A stretch of 64,000 nucleotides of DNA from CAVPDA01 sp963702495 (GTDB lineage Bacteria > Pseudomonadota > Gammaproteobacteria > Burkholderiales > Rhodocyclaceae). The position numbers were made by a program, and so were the translations under genes. Positions within the stretch are counted from its first letter, which is position 1, and every line of letters starts with the position of its first letter. Location: positions 1-64,000 of the forward strand of contig CAVPDA010000003.1 of the NCBI GenBank assembly GCA_963702495.1. Direction: 5' to 3'. The notes under the pieces are model-generated. The model saw nothing but the letters and a program-made list of their open reading frames with translations. It was not told the origin of the DNA and ran no database searches. Shown piece after piece: positions 45,622 through 55,301 of this stretch.

Positions 45622-45801
45622 TCAAGCCGACTCACCGGGCTGACCCAGCGTAGTTGATGCGCGGGCGCAGAAGCGGGAAACGCAACCCCGCCGCTCGATC
45701 ATTTCCATGAGATGCTTTCTGATGATCAGAAAGTGAGCGATCGAGCAGAACCTGCGTCCTGCATCTTGCCTGGCCAACTCGGCTATTCGGTTTAGCGCCA
45801 T
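45622..45801 (-). pseudogene. group II intron reverse transcriptase, internally deleted
   Basis: Starts MALNRIAELARQDAGRRFCS IAHFL, the N-terminus of intron-encoded reverse transcriptases, then jumps to unrelated codons (IIRKHLMEMIERRG) and stops after 59 residues. The RT, maturase and DNA-binding domains, about 1.2 kb, are missing. The frame before and after the loss lies inside intron sequence. Confidence 0.7.
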
Positions 45802-46451
45802 TTGACATCCTTTCCCGAGTTCTGAGTCTCGTCGATGTGGCACTGCCCCGATGCGCCAACCTGTTCGTCCCTTCCCTCCAGTGGATATCGTGGCCGCCCC
45901 TTGCGGGAGCCCTGCGGTTCTCCACCTTCATCGGTAGTATGGACTCGTAAGACTTCTCGTCTGCCCATGCCTGCGCCTCCGGTTTCCCTTGGCGGCAGGA
46001 GACTGCGCTTGAGGGTCGTTCGCTTCTGTCGGGGGCAACCCTCACCCCCCGCAGACCAGGTGCCATTCGGGTTGGGCGGCACCAATCGCCCAGTGTGCGC
46101 AGAGGCAGGGAGATCTCCTGGGTTCACGGGAAATCCCTTTGAAAGCATGCCCCGGGCTAGGGACTCCGGCGACCCCGGGCCAACCTCGCATAGCGGTTGT
46201 CCGGATGCTGCCTTCCGCCAGGCTAACGGCGTCGGCATCGCAACGAAGAAACGATTTCGGAGCTGAATCCTCACGGCCTGCTTCCTTGCTGTGTACGCTT
46301 CGCACCCGCCAGTCGCCCGACGAATGGCAACACTCGCTACCGGCCTGCCCGCTACGGCCTTGACCGGGCTGGACTTGCACCAGCTGGACTTCAATGAAGA
46401 GTTTCACTGACTCACTTCAGATCCTCCCTTCCCGCGCTTTTCCCAGCGCGA

Positions 46452-48544
46452 TAGCCTCGATTGCCACGGACCCGTTTCGAACCCCTGACAGCGAGGTCGG
46501 CTGGTCGGAGAAGCGCGCTGAATGGGCCTTTGGCGCTTTTGTGTGTTATATATTGCGATGACTGATAAGTGTCATATCGTGTGTCCTTGCGGGTGCCACT
46601 CAGATCGAATCAAGTAGGCTTCCGATGAGGTGACCTGGCGGATTACAGCCTACAGCGAGGATATCTGCCTCAGATCCTCTCGCGAAGGATCAATAGTGCT
46701 TGACAAAGAACTGATTGGATAGCAATATTGGTATATGTCTATCGGTACTGGTAAAGACATAACCAATTCTGAGGCAGCCTTCTTCCTCTCCCCTGACCAT
46801 CCCCTGCAGCGCCAGTACGAAGCACTACGCGCCTACTTCGTGGAAGACTGTCCTTCGCAGCAAGCCGCACAGCGATTCGGCTATTCTCCAGGCGCCTTTC
46901 GCGTGCTGTGTCATCAGTTCCGCCATGACCCGGACAAGCGCGAGTTCTTCCGCAGCCTGCGCCATGGCCCCCAGAGCGCGCCGGCGCGCGATCGGGTGCG
47001 CGAGCTGGCGGTGGCCATGCGCAAGCGCAACATGTCGGTGTACGACATCCAGCGCGAACTGGCCGAGGCAAGCCAAAGCATCAGCATCAACGCGTTGTCG
47101 GTGCTGCTGCGTGAAGAGGGCTTTGCGCGGCTACCGCGCCGGCGCGATGAGGAGCGGCCCCAGGGGCTCAAAGCCGAGCCGGGGGCCGTGGCCGATGCGC
47201 GCCGGCTCAATCTGACGCCGCGCAGCTTTCGCACGCCGCTGGCCGGCCTGTTCGTGTTCGTGCCACTGCTGCAGCGAATCGACCTCGAGCACGTGGTAGC
47301 CGCTGCGCGCCTGCCCGGCAGCCAGATGATCCCCGCCCAGTGCGCGGTGCGCAGCCTGCTGGCATTGAAGCTCCTGGGCAAGGAGCGCAAGAGCCACGTC
47401 ATGGACTTGGTCTTCGATGAGGCCATTGCGCTGTTCGCCGGGCTCAATTGCGTGCCCAAGAGGGCGTACCTGGCCGCCTACAGCTCGCGGGTGGATCACC
47501 GCGCCAATCTGCGCCTCATGGATGCCTGGTTCGAACAGCTCGATCACACCGGCTTTGCACACGGGACCTCCCTGAATCTGGACTTCCATAGCGTGCCCGC
47601 CAACAGCAGCGCGGAGCCCCTGGAGAAGCACTACGTGTCCTCGCGCAGCCGGCGCCAGAAGGGCATCCTGGTCTTCCTCGCCCAAGATGCCGAGCACGGC
47701 GCGCTACGCTATGCCGAGGCCGGCATCCCGAAGGCGAAGCAGGCCGACGAGATCCTGCGCTTTGTTGAGTTCTGGAAACGACACACCGGGAAGCTGCCCG
47801 CAGAGCTGGTCTTCGACTCCCAACTCACCACCTATCGCAACCTCTCCCAGATCAACCAGCAGGGCATCCACTTCATCACCCTGCGTCGGCGCTCGCGCCA
47901 GATGCTGGGCGAGATCTTGAGCACTCCGGCCTCGGCCTGGCGGCGCATCACCCTGGACTCACTCACCCGCAGCTTTCGCACTCCGCGAGTGCTGGACCAG
48001 CGCGTCAAGCTGCCCGGCTATGAGGGCACACTTCGCCAGATGAGTGTGATCGATCTGGGCCACGAAGAGCCTACGATCCTGCTCACCAACAACCTGAAGA
48101 TCTCGCCCACCACGCTGGTCAGCCGCTACGCCCAGCGCATGCTCATCGAGAACAAGATCTCCGAGGCGATCCAGTTCTTCCACATTGATTCGCTCTCCTC
48201 CATGGTAGGCCTGAAGGTGGACTTCGACCTGCAACTCACGCTCATGGCAAGCTCACTGTATCGGATGATGGCCGAGAAGATCGGGCGCGAGTATGCGCAC
48301 GCCCAGCCCAAGACGATCTTCCGTAACCTGCTGAATCTATCGGCCACCGTCAGCATCGAGCCCGAGCAAATTGTGGTCAGCCTCGACAAGCGCGCCCACG
48401 ATCCGTATCTGGTGGCCTCCGGTATCATGGACAAGCCAACGCCCATCCCTTGGCTGGACAACCGCTCCCTGCTCATCCGCGTCGCATGAACCCGCGACCA
48501 CCACCAAATGTTAGGTCATTTCGGTAGCGTGGAAATCGACGCTA
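46452..48544 (+). mobile_element. insertion sequence of unassigned family, 2.1 kb
   Basis: Ends TAGCCTCGATTGCCACG (46452-46468) and, inverted, TAGCGTCGATTTCCACG at 48528-48544; 15 of 17 match. A TA on each side may be a 2-bp duplication. The left end lies in the group II intron and the right end touches the last base of the cbbY 5' exon. 46469-46734 is leader sequence without a gene. Confidence 0.75.
46735..48489 (+). CDS. DDE transposase of a large IS
   Basis: 584 residues. The N-terminal 110 residues carry HTH segments (SQQAAQRFGYSPGAFRVL, then MSVYDIQRELAEASQSIS). The catalytic part has SLNLDFHSVPANSS (likely Asp 1, about 280), AELVFDSQLTTYRNL (Asp 2, about 360) and RYAQRMLIENKISEAIQFFH (Glu, about 475), in the IS4-superfamily arrangement. 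I do not recognise the IS family. The gene is full length. Confidence 0.8.
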   Translation: MSIGTGKDITNSEAAFFLSPDHPLQRQYEALRAYFVEDCPSQQAAQRFGYSPGAFRVLCHQFRHDPDKREFFRSLRHGPQSAPARDRVRELAVAMRKRNMSVYDIQRELAEASQSISINALSVLLREEGFARLPRRRDEERPQGLKAEPGAVADARRLNLTPRSFRTPLAGLFVFVPLLQRIDLEHVVAAARLPGSQMIPAQCAVRSLLALKLLGKERKSHVMDLVFDEAIALFAGLNCVPKRAYLAAYSSRVDHRANLRLMDAWFEQLDHTGFAHGTSLNLDFHSVPANSSAEPLEKHYVSSRSRRQKGILVFLAQDAEHGALRYAEAGIPKAKQADEILRFVEFWKRHTGKLPAELVFDSQLTTYRNLSQINQQGIHFITLRRRSRQMLGEILSTPASAWRRITLDSLTRSFRTPRVLDQRVKLPGYEGTLRQMSVIDLGHEEPTILLTNNLKISPTTLVSRYAQRMLIENKISEAIQFFHIDSLSSMVGLKVDFDLQLTLMASSLYRMMAEKIGREYAHAQPKTIFRNLLNLSATVSIEPEQIVVSLDKRAHDPYLVASGIMDKPTPIPWLDNRSLLIRVA

Positions 48545-48779
48545 GAGCATCCGCGTCGGGCCGGGAGAGGAAATCGGGGCGGTGCCTGGCGCAATAGGCG
48601 CGCATGCGTTCCTTGCCGCCGGTCACCGCAAGCAGCTCCCCGTAGAGGGGGACGTCCCAATTCCAGTCGAGTCCGTACTCCTTGAAGGCGGCGTTGAAGG
48701 CGGGGCGATGGCCGTCGCGCTCGGTGTCGGCCAGGGTGCCGTCTACATCGAAGATGACGGCTTGCAGCGCATGCGTCAT
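48545..48779 (-). pseudogene. cbbY: cbbY, 5' exon
   Basis: N-terminal 78 codons: MTHALQAVIFDVDGTLADTE with the HAD motif DVDGT (Asp nucleophile at residue 11), then ELLAVTGGKERMRAY and FLSRPDADAL. It ends in the Leu codon split between exons. A Shine-Dalgarno (AAGGAGAC) precedes the ATG at 48779. The rest is at 41434-41981. Confidence 0.88.
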
Positions 48780-48954
48780 GGCGTCTCCTTGGTTACGAAT
48801 CTCGGGAAGGAGTGTTGGGGTGTCGGCACCGGTTGAATTCTGAAATCGTGTGCGTCAAGTTGTGCAAATGACGTTCAGGTAATCGGTTGCTCCGTCATGC
48901 TGACGGTGACGCGACGGGCTTAGCCCGTAGCGACGCCGTCAGCGCACAGCCGAA

Positions 48955-49240
48955 TCAGGCGGCCAGATCGCGGCTCGCCTCCTGGATATTCCGCCGGTCG
49001 TAGAGACCGCGCAACTCCTGCAGGCAGTCATCGTCGGCGCGCCGAGGCAGGTAGTCCAGCGCGTTGCGCAGGAAATGCACGTAGCAGCGTTGCCAACCGG
49101 CGTCGGTGAGCGTCTGCCGGATCGCTTTCTTCAGCTACGCATGGTCGTCGCAGACAACGAATTCGACGCCCGACAGACCCCTTGCCTTGAGCTTGGCGAG
49201 GAAATCCTTCCAACTGGTTTGGCATTTCGAGAACATCAAC
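48955..49240 (-). pseudogene. IS256-family transposase remnant
   Basis: Reads SWKDFLAKLKARGLSGVEFV and VCDDHA, then an in-frame TAG at 49135-49137, then LKKAIRQTLTDAGWQRCYVH and FLRNALDYLPRRADDDCLQE, the core of IS256 (MULE-type) transposases including the second catalytic Asp. Both ends are missing. Confidence 0.85.
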
Positions 49241-49362
49241 GTCGCCAAGAACTGAACATAAGACAAGGCTTCGGCCGTAGACTTCGGCTCCTGGCGGCTG
49301 CGGCTTGTATGAGTTGCGATCCGCAGGCCTTCGCGGCACGTCCACCTCCGGAGAAGCATCCC

Positions 49363-50616
49363 ATGCCTAACGCTCGAACCGCAAATGCCGTCCGTCTGGA
49401 GTTCGCGTCCGCCTCCCTGGTTCAATCCAACCTGTCGGGTGCGGCCTTCACCGGGGACTGGCTCTGGGTGGCGGGCGACGAAGCCTGCGGCCTGGACCGT
49501 CTGCGCCGGCTCGACCCCGTCGGACGCGAGATCTTGCGCTTCGGCCAGGTGCGCGATTTCCCGCTGGCCGATCTGCTGGACCTGCCCGGCACGGCCGAGG
49601 AAGAGGCCGATCTGGAAGGCATGGCCGTCGCCGATGGCTTCCTCTGGGTGGTCGGCTCGCACGGCCTGAAGCGCAAGAATGCCAAGCCGGACCGGGCCCA
49701 CGCTGACAACGCCAAGCGGTTGACGAAGGTGACGCTCGACGGCAATCGTCGTCTGCTGGCTTGCCTGCCGATCGAGCCTGACGCCAGCGGTGCGCCGTGC
49801 CTGGTGCGACAGGCCAAGGACGGCCGGCGGGCGCTGCGCCTGAAGGGTGATTCCCAAGCGAACCTGCTCACCCGTGCGCTCGCCGATGACCCCCACTTCG
49901 GTCCCTACATGGCGATCCCGGGCAAGGACAACGGCTTCGACATCGAAGGCCTGGCCGTAGATGGCCAACGGCTGCTGCTCGGCCTGCGCGGCCCGGTGCT
50001 GCGCGGCTGGTCGGCGCTGCTCGAGATCGCGGTCGAGGCCCGCGGTGACCAGCTGCGATTGGTGCCTCTGGACGACAGCGGCACGCTGATCCGCAAGCAT
50101 TTCCTGCAGCTCGACGGCCTGGGCGTCCGGGACCTGCACTTCTCCGGCGATGACCTCTACATCCTGGCCGGCCCGACGATGGCGCTGAACGGCGAGATCC
50201 GCGTCTTCAATTGGCCTGCAGCCCGGCCCTTGCTGGCGGCCAACCGCGACCCGGTGCGTTTCGAGGCGGCGCTGACCGAGTCGGTCTCGCTGCCCCATGG
50301 ACGCGGCACCAACCGCGCCGAAGCGATCTGCGACCTGCCACCGGTGTTGTCGGGCGGCAAGGCGAACTGGCTCGTGCTGTACGACGCGCCCGGCGCCGAC
50401 CGCAAGGAGGGCGAGCACACGTCTTCGGTGACCTGCTGCGCCACGATTGAGATCGTTCGTCGCGGCCTGTCTCGCCCCCCCCATGGCTGTTTGCCCCGAG
50501 ATCGACCCCGCGTCACCGCTGCAGTTCGTCATCAACGCCGCGGCCGGCAGCAGCGACGCAGACGCGAAACGCGAGGTCATCGAAACCGCGCTCCGGGCCG
50601 GCGGACGGCGTGGTGA
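49363..50616 (+). CDS. DUF3616 family protein, C-terminus uncertain
   Basis: Residues 1 to about 365 form a beta-propeller-like DUF3616 protein: ALWVAGDE-like WLWVAGDEACGLDRL, EADLEGMAVADGFLWVVGSH, DNGFDIEGLAVDGQRLLLGL, and NWLVLYDAPGADRK near the end. The frame then runs over the next gene's start for 134 bp with Arg-rich, non-natural codons. A C8 run at 50475-50482 sits at that point; the natural stop was probably lost by a slip there. Function unknown. First gene of a three-gene operon. Confidence 0.75.
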   Translation: MPNARTANAVRLEFASASLVQSNLSGAAFTGDWLWVAGDEACGLDRLRRLDPVGREILRFGQVRDFPLADLLDLPGTAEEEADLEGMAVADGFLWVVGSHGLKRKNAKPDRAHADNAKRLTKVTLDGNRRLLACLPIEPDASGAPCLVRQAKDGRRALRLKGDSQANLLTRALADDPHFGPYMAIPGKDNGFDIEGLAVDGQRLLLGLRGPVLRGWSALLEIAVEARGDQLRLVPLDDSGTLIRKHFLQLDGLGVRDLHFSGDDLYILAGPTMALNGEIRVFNWPAARPLLAANRDPVRFEAALTESVSLPHGRGTNRAEAICDLPPVLSGGKANWLVLYDAPGADRKEGEHTSSVTCCATIEIVRRGLSRPPHGCLPRDRPRVTAAVRHQRRGRQQRRRRETRGHRNRAPGRRTAW

Positions 50617-51481
50617 ACTGCTGTTCTGCAGCCCCGCCGAGTTGGCCCGCGTGGCGCAAAAGGCTGCGGCAATGGCCCGGGCAGACCGCACGGCCGTGGT
50701 CGCCGTCGGCGGCGACGGCACCCTCAACACGGTGGCGCAGGCCGCGCACGCCGCGGGCTGTGCCATGGGGGTGGTGCCGCAGGGCACGTTCAACTACTTC
50801 GCTCGCACCCATGGCATTCCCGCCGACCCGACTGAAGCGGTCGGCCTGCTGCTGCGTTCGGCGCCGGCGCCGGTGCAGGTGGCCGGCATCAACGACCGCG
50901 TGTTCCTGGTCAACGCCAGTCTCGGGCTCTACCCGGACCTGCTGGAAGACCGCGAAGCCTACAAAGCCCGTTTCGGCCGCAGCCGCTGGGTGGCGTTTGT
51001 GGCGGCCTGTGCGACGCTGCTGCGCGCACAACGCCGGCTGCGACTGCACATCGAGACGGGTGGCACGGTTCGCGACATGCAGACCTTGACGCTCTTCGTG
51101 GGCAACAACCGGCTGCAGCTGCAGCAGTTCGGTGCGGAACCGGAGGACACCCTGGCCGGCACGCCCGGCGAAGGCAGCATGGCCGCGCTGATGCTGCGGC
51201 CCATCGGAACGTTGTCGATGATCCGGCTGATGCTGCACGGGGCGATGGGTACGCTCGGCGAAGCGCAGAGTGTGGAGCGCTTCGAGTTCCACCACATGGT
51301 GGTCAGGCCGACACTCGCACCGGGCCGCCGTTTGGTGAAGGTCGCCTTCGACGGCGAGGTCACGCGGATGCGCGCACCGCTCGACTTCCGCGTGCTCGCC
51401 AAGCCCTTGTACCTGCTGATGCCGCGGCGCGATGAAGTTGCGATCGACACCGCGTTCGACACCGAGGGGACAGGCCGATGA
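50483..51481 (+). CDS. diacylglycerol-kinase-like lipid kinase (YegS/BmrU type)
   Basis: 332 residues from ATG 50483. DAGK catalytic domain: LQFVINAAAGS at the start, AVVAVGGDGTLNTVAQAA (GGDGTLN, about 73-90), MGVVPQGTFNYFARTHGIP (about 95-113), and a C-terminal beta-sandwich ending in VKVAFDGEVTRMRAPLDFRV. Phosphorylates a lipid or sphingoid-type substrate. Overlaps the next gene by 4 bp (ATGA). Confidence 0.88.
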   Translation: MAVCPEIDPASPLQFVINAAAGSSDADAKREVIETALRAGGRRGELLFCSPAELARVAQKAAAMARADRTAVVAVGGDGTLNTVAQAAHAAGCAMGVVPQGTFNYFARTHGIPADPTEAVGLLLRSAPAPVQVAGINDRVFLVNASLGLYPDLLEDREAYKARFGRSRWVAFVAACATLLRAQRRLRLHIETGGTVRDMQTLTLFVGNNRLQLQQFGAEPEDTLAGTPGEGSMAALMLRPIGTLSMIRLMLHGAMGTLGEAQSVERFEFHHMVVRPTLAPGRRLVKVAFDGEVTRMRAPLDFRVLAKPLYLLMPRRDEVAIDTAFDTEGTGR

Positions 51482-52275
51482 GCATCTTGCTGCAGATCTC
51501 GGATCCGCACTTCGGCACCGAGCAACCGCCGGTCGTCGAAGCGCTGGCCACGCTGGCCCGCCTGCAGCGGCCCGATCTGCTCGTGCTGTCGGGCGACATC
51601 ACGCAGCGCGCACGGCCGGCGCAGTTCCAGGCGGCCCGCGCGTTCACGGACCGCCTGGGCGGACCGGTGCTGGCGGTTCCCGGTAACCACGACATACCGC
51701 TGTTCGATCTGTGGGCGCGCCTGCGCCGCCCCTACGCGCGGCACATCGCTGCGTTCGGTGACGATCTCGAACCCGTGCACTCCTCGCACGACCTGATGGT
51801 GGTGTGCGTCAACACCACGCGGGCCTGGCGGCACAAGCATGGCGAGGTATCCGGGCTACAGGTCAACCGCGTGGCCCGGCTCCTGGCGGGCGCCGGGGCC
51901 GCACAGTTGCGCGTGGTAGTGGTGCACCAGCCCGTGGCCGTGACGCGCGCCGAAGATGTGCCGAACCTGCTGCGCGGGCACGCCGCCGCACTGCATCGCT
52001 GGGCCGCCGCCGGCGCCGACCTCCTCATGGGCGGGCACATCCACCTGCCGTACGTGATGTCGCTGCACGGACTGGCACGGCCGATGTGGGCGGTGCAGGC
52101 GGGAACGGCAGTCTCATCGCGGCTGCGCAAGGGTGTGCCCAATTCGGTGAACCTGCTGCGCTGGGGCGCGGATTCATCCTCGGGCTGCTGCCGGATCGAG
52201 CAATGGGACTACTCGCCTGACGACCGGGCCTTTGTTTGCGCCGAGCTCACCGGAGTCTGGCCAAACAGGACATGA
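51478..52275 (+). CDS. calcineurin-like metallophosphoesterase
   Basis: 265 residues with all five metal motifs in order: ISDPHFG (7-13), VLSGDITQRA (37-46), VPGNHDIP (66-73), VVHQPVAV (about 147) and MGGHIHLPY (about 184). Class III cyclic-nucleotide phosphodiesterase-like. In operon with the lipid kinase and DUF3616 gene, a set also described in other proteobacteria; substrate unknown. Confidence 0.9.
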   Translation: MSILLQISDPHFGTEQPPVVEALATLARLQRPDLLVLSGDITQRARPAQFQAARAFTDRLGGPVLAVPGNHDIPLFDLWARLRRPYARHIAAFGDDLEPVHSSHDLMVVCVNTTRAWRHKHGEVSGLQVNRVARLLAGAGAAQLRVVVVHQPVAVTRAEDVPNLLRGHAAALHRWAAAGADLLMGGHIHLPYVMSLHGLARPMWAVQAGTAVSSRLRKGVPNSVNLLRWGADSSSGCCRIEQWDYSPDDRAFVCAELTGVWPNRT

Positions 52276-53001
52276 AGCGTATGTCGCCGTGGCGGTTCCG
52301 TGTGTCGCACACGCCTGGGGGGTTGCCGCTCGCGCGGACCTTGTGCAAGCGGCGGCGCCGGCATGTCAGTCGGTTCGAGTTTGCCGAATCTCGACTCAGG
52401 GAAGTCCTGCTTTTTCGTACAACGCGTCGAATCCACATTCGGCTGCGTTCAAACTTCTTCGAGGCCCAACCATGAAGCGTCGGCTCCGAACGCCCGACAT
52501 CATAGAAGCAGCCGTTCCGGTTGCCCAGATTAGCCAGTGACCGGTGACGTGAGCACTGCGGACGGATAGGGTCGACGATCCACTGACGCCTTTGGCCGAA
52601 TTGCCGCCCGAGAAGCGATCTTCTTGACTGCCTCCTCCACCACCGCAAGCGGACGCCCGTCAGCTCCGAGCCCGACCATCGCTTTTCGAGCCGCGGCCGG
52701 TCTCCGCTTGAAAGACCCGACGACCGGCTTTCGCTGGGTCTCCACCTCGTGACAGCGAGCCCCTGAGAGCACCTCGCGGGAGCTTCGCAAGCATTGCAGG
52801 CTGGGCACGCCGCACGCGAAGTCCCGCTTGGTTCAAGTCGTCGCCGGGGAACGGCTCGGTCAACGGGTTCCATGGTGCTACGCGCAGCCGGGCGGGATGG
52901 GTCGAAGCCGGCCGCCGCCGACGGCCCGTGCCAAGCTGGAATTCGCAGCGCCTCGGCGCAGCCCATGCCGCCGGTGAGCGCGCCGGTCCAGGTTGCCGCA
53001 G
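52276..53001. other. gene-poor stretch
   Basis: No supported gene. A minus-strand reading at 52530-52808 has a weak protein-like appearance but no start signal and no known family. Confidence 0.45.
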
Positions 53002-54246
53002 TCAGCCGTTGGCCGTTGTCGGAATCCGCGACCGTGCGGCGGGGGGCAACACCGGCATCGGCTTGTCCGTGTGCCACACCCACACGTCCGCCGGCAGGCC
53101 CGCCAGGACTTTCTGCTTCGCCGCCCTTTCCATTTCCTCGATCCCCACAACATGCAGCGCGGTGGGCTTGTCTCCCGTGTCGAGCAGCAGCGCGGTAGCG
53201 AGTCCGGCGCCGTTTTTCGCGTCGTAGCGCAGCGGCTTGTAAAAGGTCCGCGATTGCTCGGTCAGCGCGCGCAAGAGCTCCAACTCGTGCAGCCCTTCCA
53301 CCGGGATCCAATTGTCCGCGCTCACCAGCATGAACGCGACCGTGTCGATCTGATAGACGTACTCGCGCTTCGCATAGACCAGCGCGCAGACGATGATGCG
53401 CGTGCGGGGCAGCGTCTCGATGGCCTGGGCCTGGAACATCGGCGCGTAGAGGCGCTCGATGCGCGCCCAGAGCTTTTCTTCCGCGAACAGCGGCCGCTCG
53501 GGCATGTGTTTGAGCCACACTTCGCGACCGTAGGGCTTTGCCTCCGAGACTTTGTACTCGCCCAGGAGGATCATCATCTTGAACTGCGAGCCCTCATCAC
53601 TGCCGTGCAGGCACGAGAACGCTTGGCGGCGCCGCTCCACGATCTCGTCCTTCTTCTCGGCGTCGAAGGGTTCGGGCATGTAGAAACGATCGGCTAGCAC
53701 GACCCCCTTGACCTTCACCCCTTCGAGCCCCTCGCGGGCGTACCGCCAGATCACGCCATAGGTGCGCTTGTTCTTCATCGCCGGGTAGTAGCGGTTGAAC
53801 CGCGCCCGCTCCCAGACGTAGTGCATCAGCCCCTGCATGCCCAGGCGCGGCTTCGGCGTCGAGACCTGCGTTGCGGGAAATCCCGGGCCTTGGGGTGCAC
53901 TGGTGGGCGCGGCTCGTCCCGGGTAGCGCACCATCGGGAACGACACCTGCAGGTCGATCTCTTCGGGTGAGCGCTCGATCGCCGCCTCGCGTAGGAACGC
54001 GCCGAGTCCGCTCAGTACGGGGTCCGGCTCGTACGAGGGGCACGATGGGTAATGCAGGTGCCCTTTGTCGGGCATGCGCTTGACGAGGTATTCCCGGTGC
54101 TTGGCGACGTACATCTCGACACCGCCGGGCACACACAGGCATCACGCTCGCTCCGGCGTCCCGTAGATCTGGGCGAGTGCGTCTTGCAGCCGCGCATCCT
54201 GCGCATCGAAGCGCACACCCTTGACGAAGAATCGCTGGCCGTCCAT
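53002..54246 (-). pseudogene. DUF1173 family protein with in-frame stop
   Basis: 415 codons with the DUF1173 pattern: MDGQRFFVKGVRFDAQDARL at the start, CLCVPGGVEMYVAKHREYLV, then HYPSCPSYEPDPVLSGLGAF, and a long conserved C-terminal part (MHYVWERARFNRYYPAMKNK). A TGA at 54142-54144 interrupts it between ERA and CLCV; a single C-to-T change of CGA would explain it. DUF1173 genes sit in plasmids and integrative elements of beta-proteobacteria. Followed upstream by an integrase-like gene 3 bp away. Confidence 0.82.
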
Positions 54247-54249
54247 GGC

Positions 54250-55181
54250 TCAGAGCAGCTCGCTGATGACTTTGCGCAACGGCTGCGGATCGCTCGCCAG
54301 CAGGCGTCTGACCGCCTGTGAGGAGATGCCCAGGACCTGGCCCACCTGCTCGATGGCGCAGCCCCGCTCGGTGAGCCGTCGCGCCACGGTGCGCCGTGCG
54401 CTCAGCGCACTGACCCCGGGCAACCCGGCCTTGCGGAAGATGCGTCGGTAGATCTCCAGGACGGAGCGGCATTTGTGCTCCAGCCCGCCGCCGCAGACCT
54501 CGGCGTGGACCGCCATCGGCTCCCCCTCCGCGGTCAGGAACAGCCTGCTGTCCGGGGCCAGTCCGCGACACGCTCCGCTGCGCCCGGCGCCCTGGCCATT
54601 GCGCACCCGCTCCACGAGGTACTCATCGATGGCGGCGACGAGTTTGGCATTGGCAAAGAACAACGGCCGCGCCGCCCCCTTGATGGCCGCCTGCGCCCGC
54701 AGGGTCGATTCGACCCGGACGCTGCCGTCCTCCTCCAGGTAGTCGCCCACCTCCAGGCGCGCCACCTCCAGCGGTTTCGCCCCGGTGGCGAACAGCACGT
54801 AGAGCATGGCGACATCGCGCGCGGAAGTTGCTGTGCGCCCGCGTGATCGCCACGACGTGATCGAGATCCGCGTCGCTCAGCGCCACGCTCCGGCGCGCAA
54901 CGGGCGATGGCTCCGGCGGGCGAAAGTGCGCGATTGCATCAATCAAGGCGTCGCGCGCGCGACGCAGCTCCGGGATCAGGACGGGGGCACCGGGCGCCAC
55001 GCCCGGTAGGCCGACGCTTGACGCCAGTTCGCGGGCGATGGCCTTGACCCGCTGCTCGACCAGGGTGCGGCTGACGCCCGCCTGGCGGGCGACCTCGGCA
55101 TAAGGGGTGCCATCCAGCACCTGCCTCAACATACCCAGGGACTGCGCCATCGATTCCGGACTCACCTGCCCTCTCCCCATC
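54250..55181 (-). pseudogene. tyrosine-recombinase-like protein, frameshifted
   Basis: The N-terminal frame from 55181 has an HTH (DGTPYAEVARQAGVSRTLVE) and runs to HVVAITRAHSNF; an extra base near 54829 shifts it, and the other frame continues ARDVAMLYVLFATGAKPLEV with the first Arg region replaced by Lys-Pro-Leu-Glu, then SALSARRTVARRLTERG and VLGISSQAVRRLLASDP. The canonical H-x-x-R and Tyr are not visible, so this is a derived integrase relative that regularly accompanies DUF1173 genes. Confidence 0.65.
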
Positions 55182-55301
55182 GGATTCCACCGATGGGATT
55201 GCACCGTGTTTGGCGGCCTGCCGCTACCCGGAATGAGGCCGATTTTGGCGGGCTTTCGACATCGGCATGGGGACTTGTAGGGGGTGCAGAAGATCACGGG
55301 A

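Larger units (their letters stand above)
41982..46451 (-). ncRNA. group II intron in cbbY, disrupted
   Basis: On the minus strand 46451-45599 reads like the 5' domains of a bacterial group II intron (GGTGCAAGTCCAGCCCGG and following), then the truncated IEP frame, then the 5' half of domain V (GAACCCACTGCGGGAAATCC). The 3' half (GCACGGTGGGGTC) and domain VI, ending CTCCGCCTAC, lie at 42037-41982. An IS separates the halves. The exons join in frame at the predicted 3' end. The 5' GUGYG was not found; another IS abuts that side. Confidence 0.75.
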
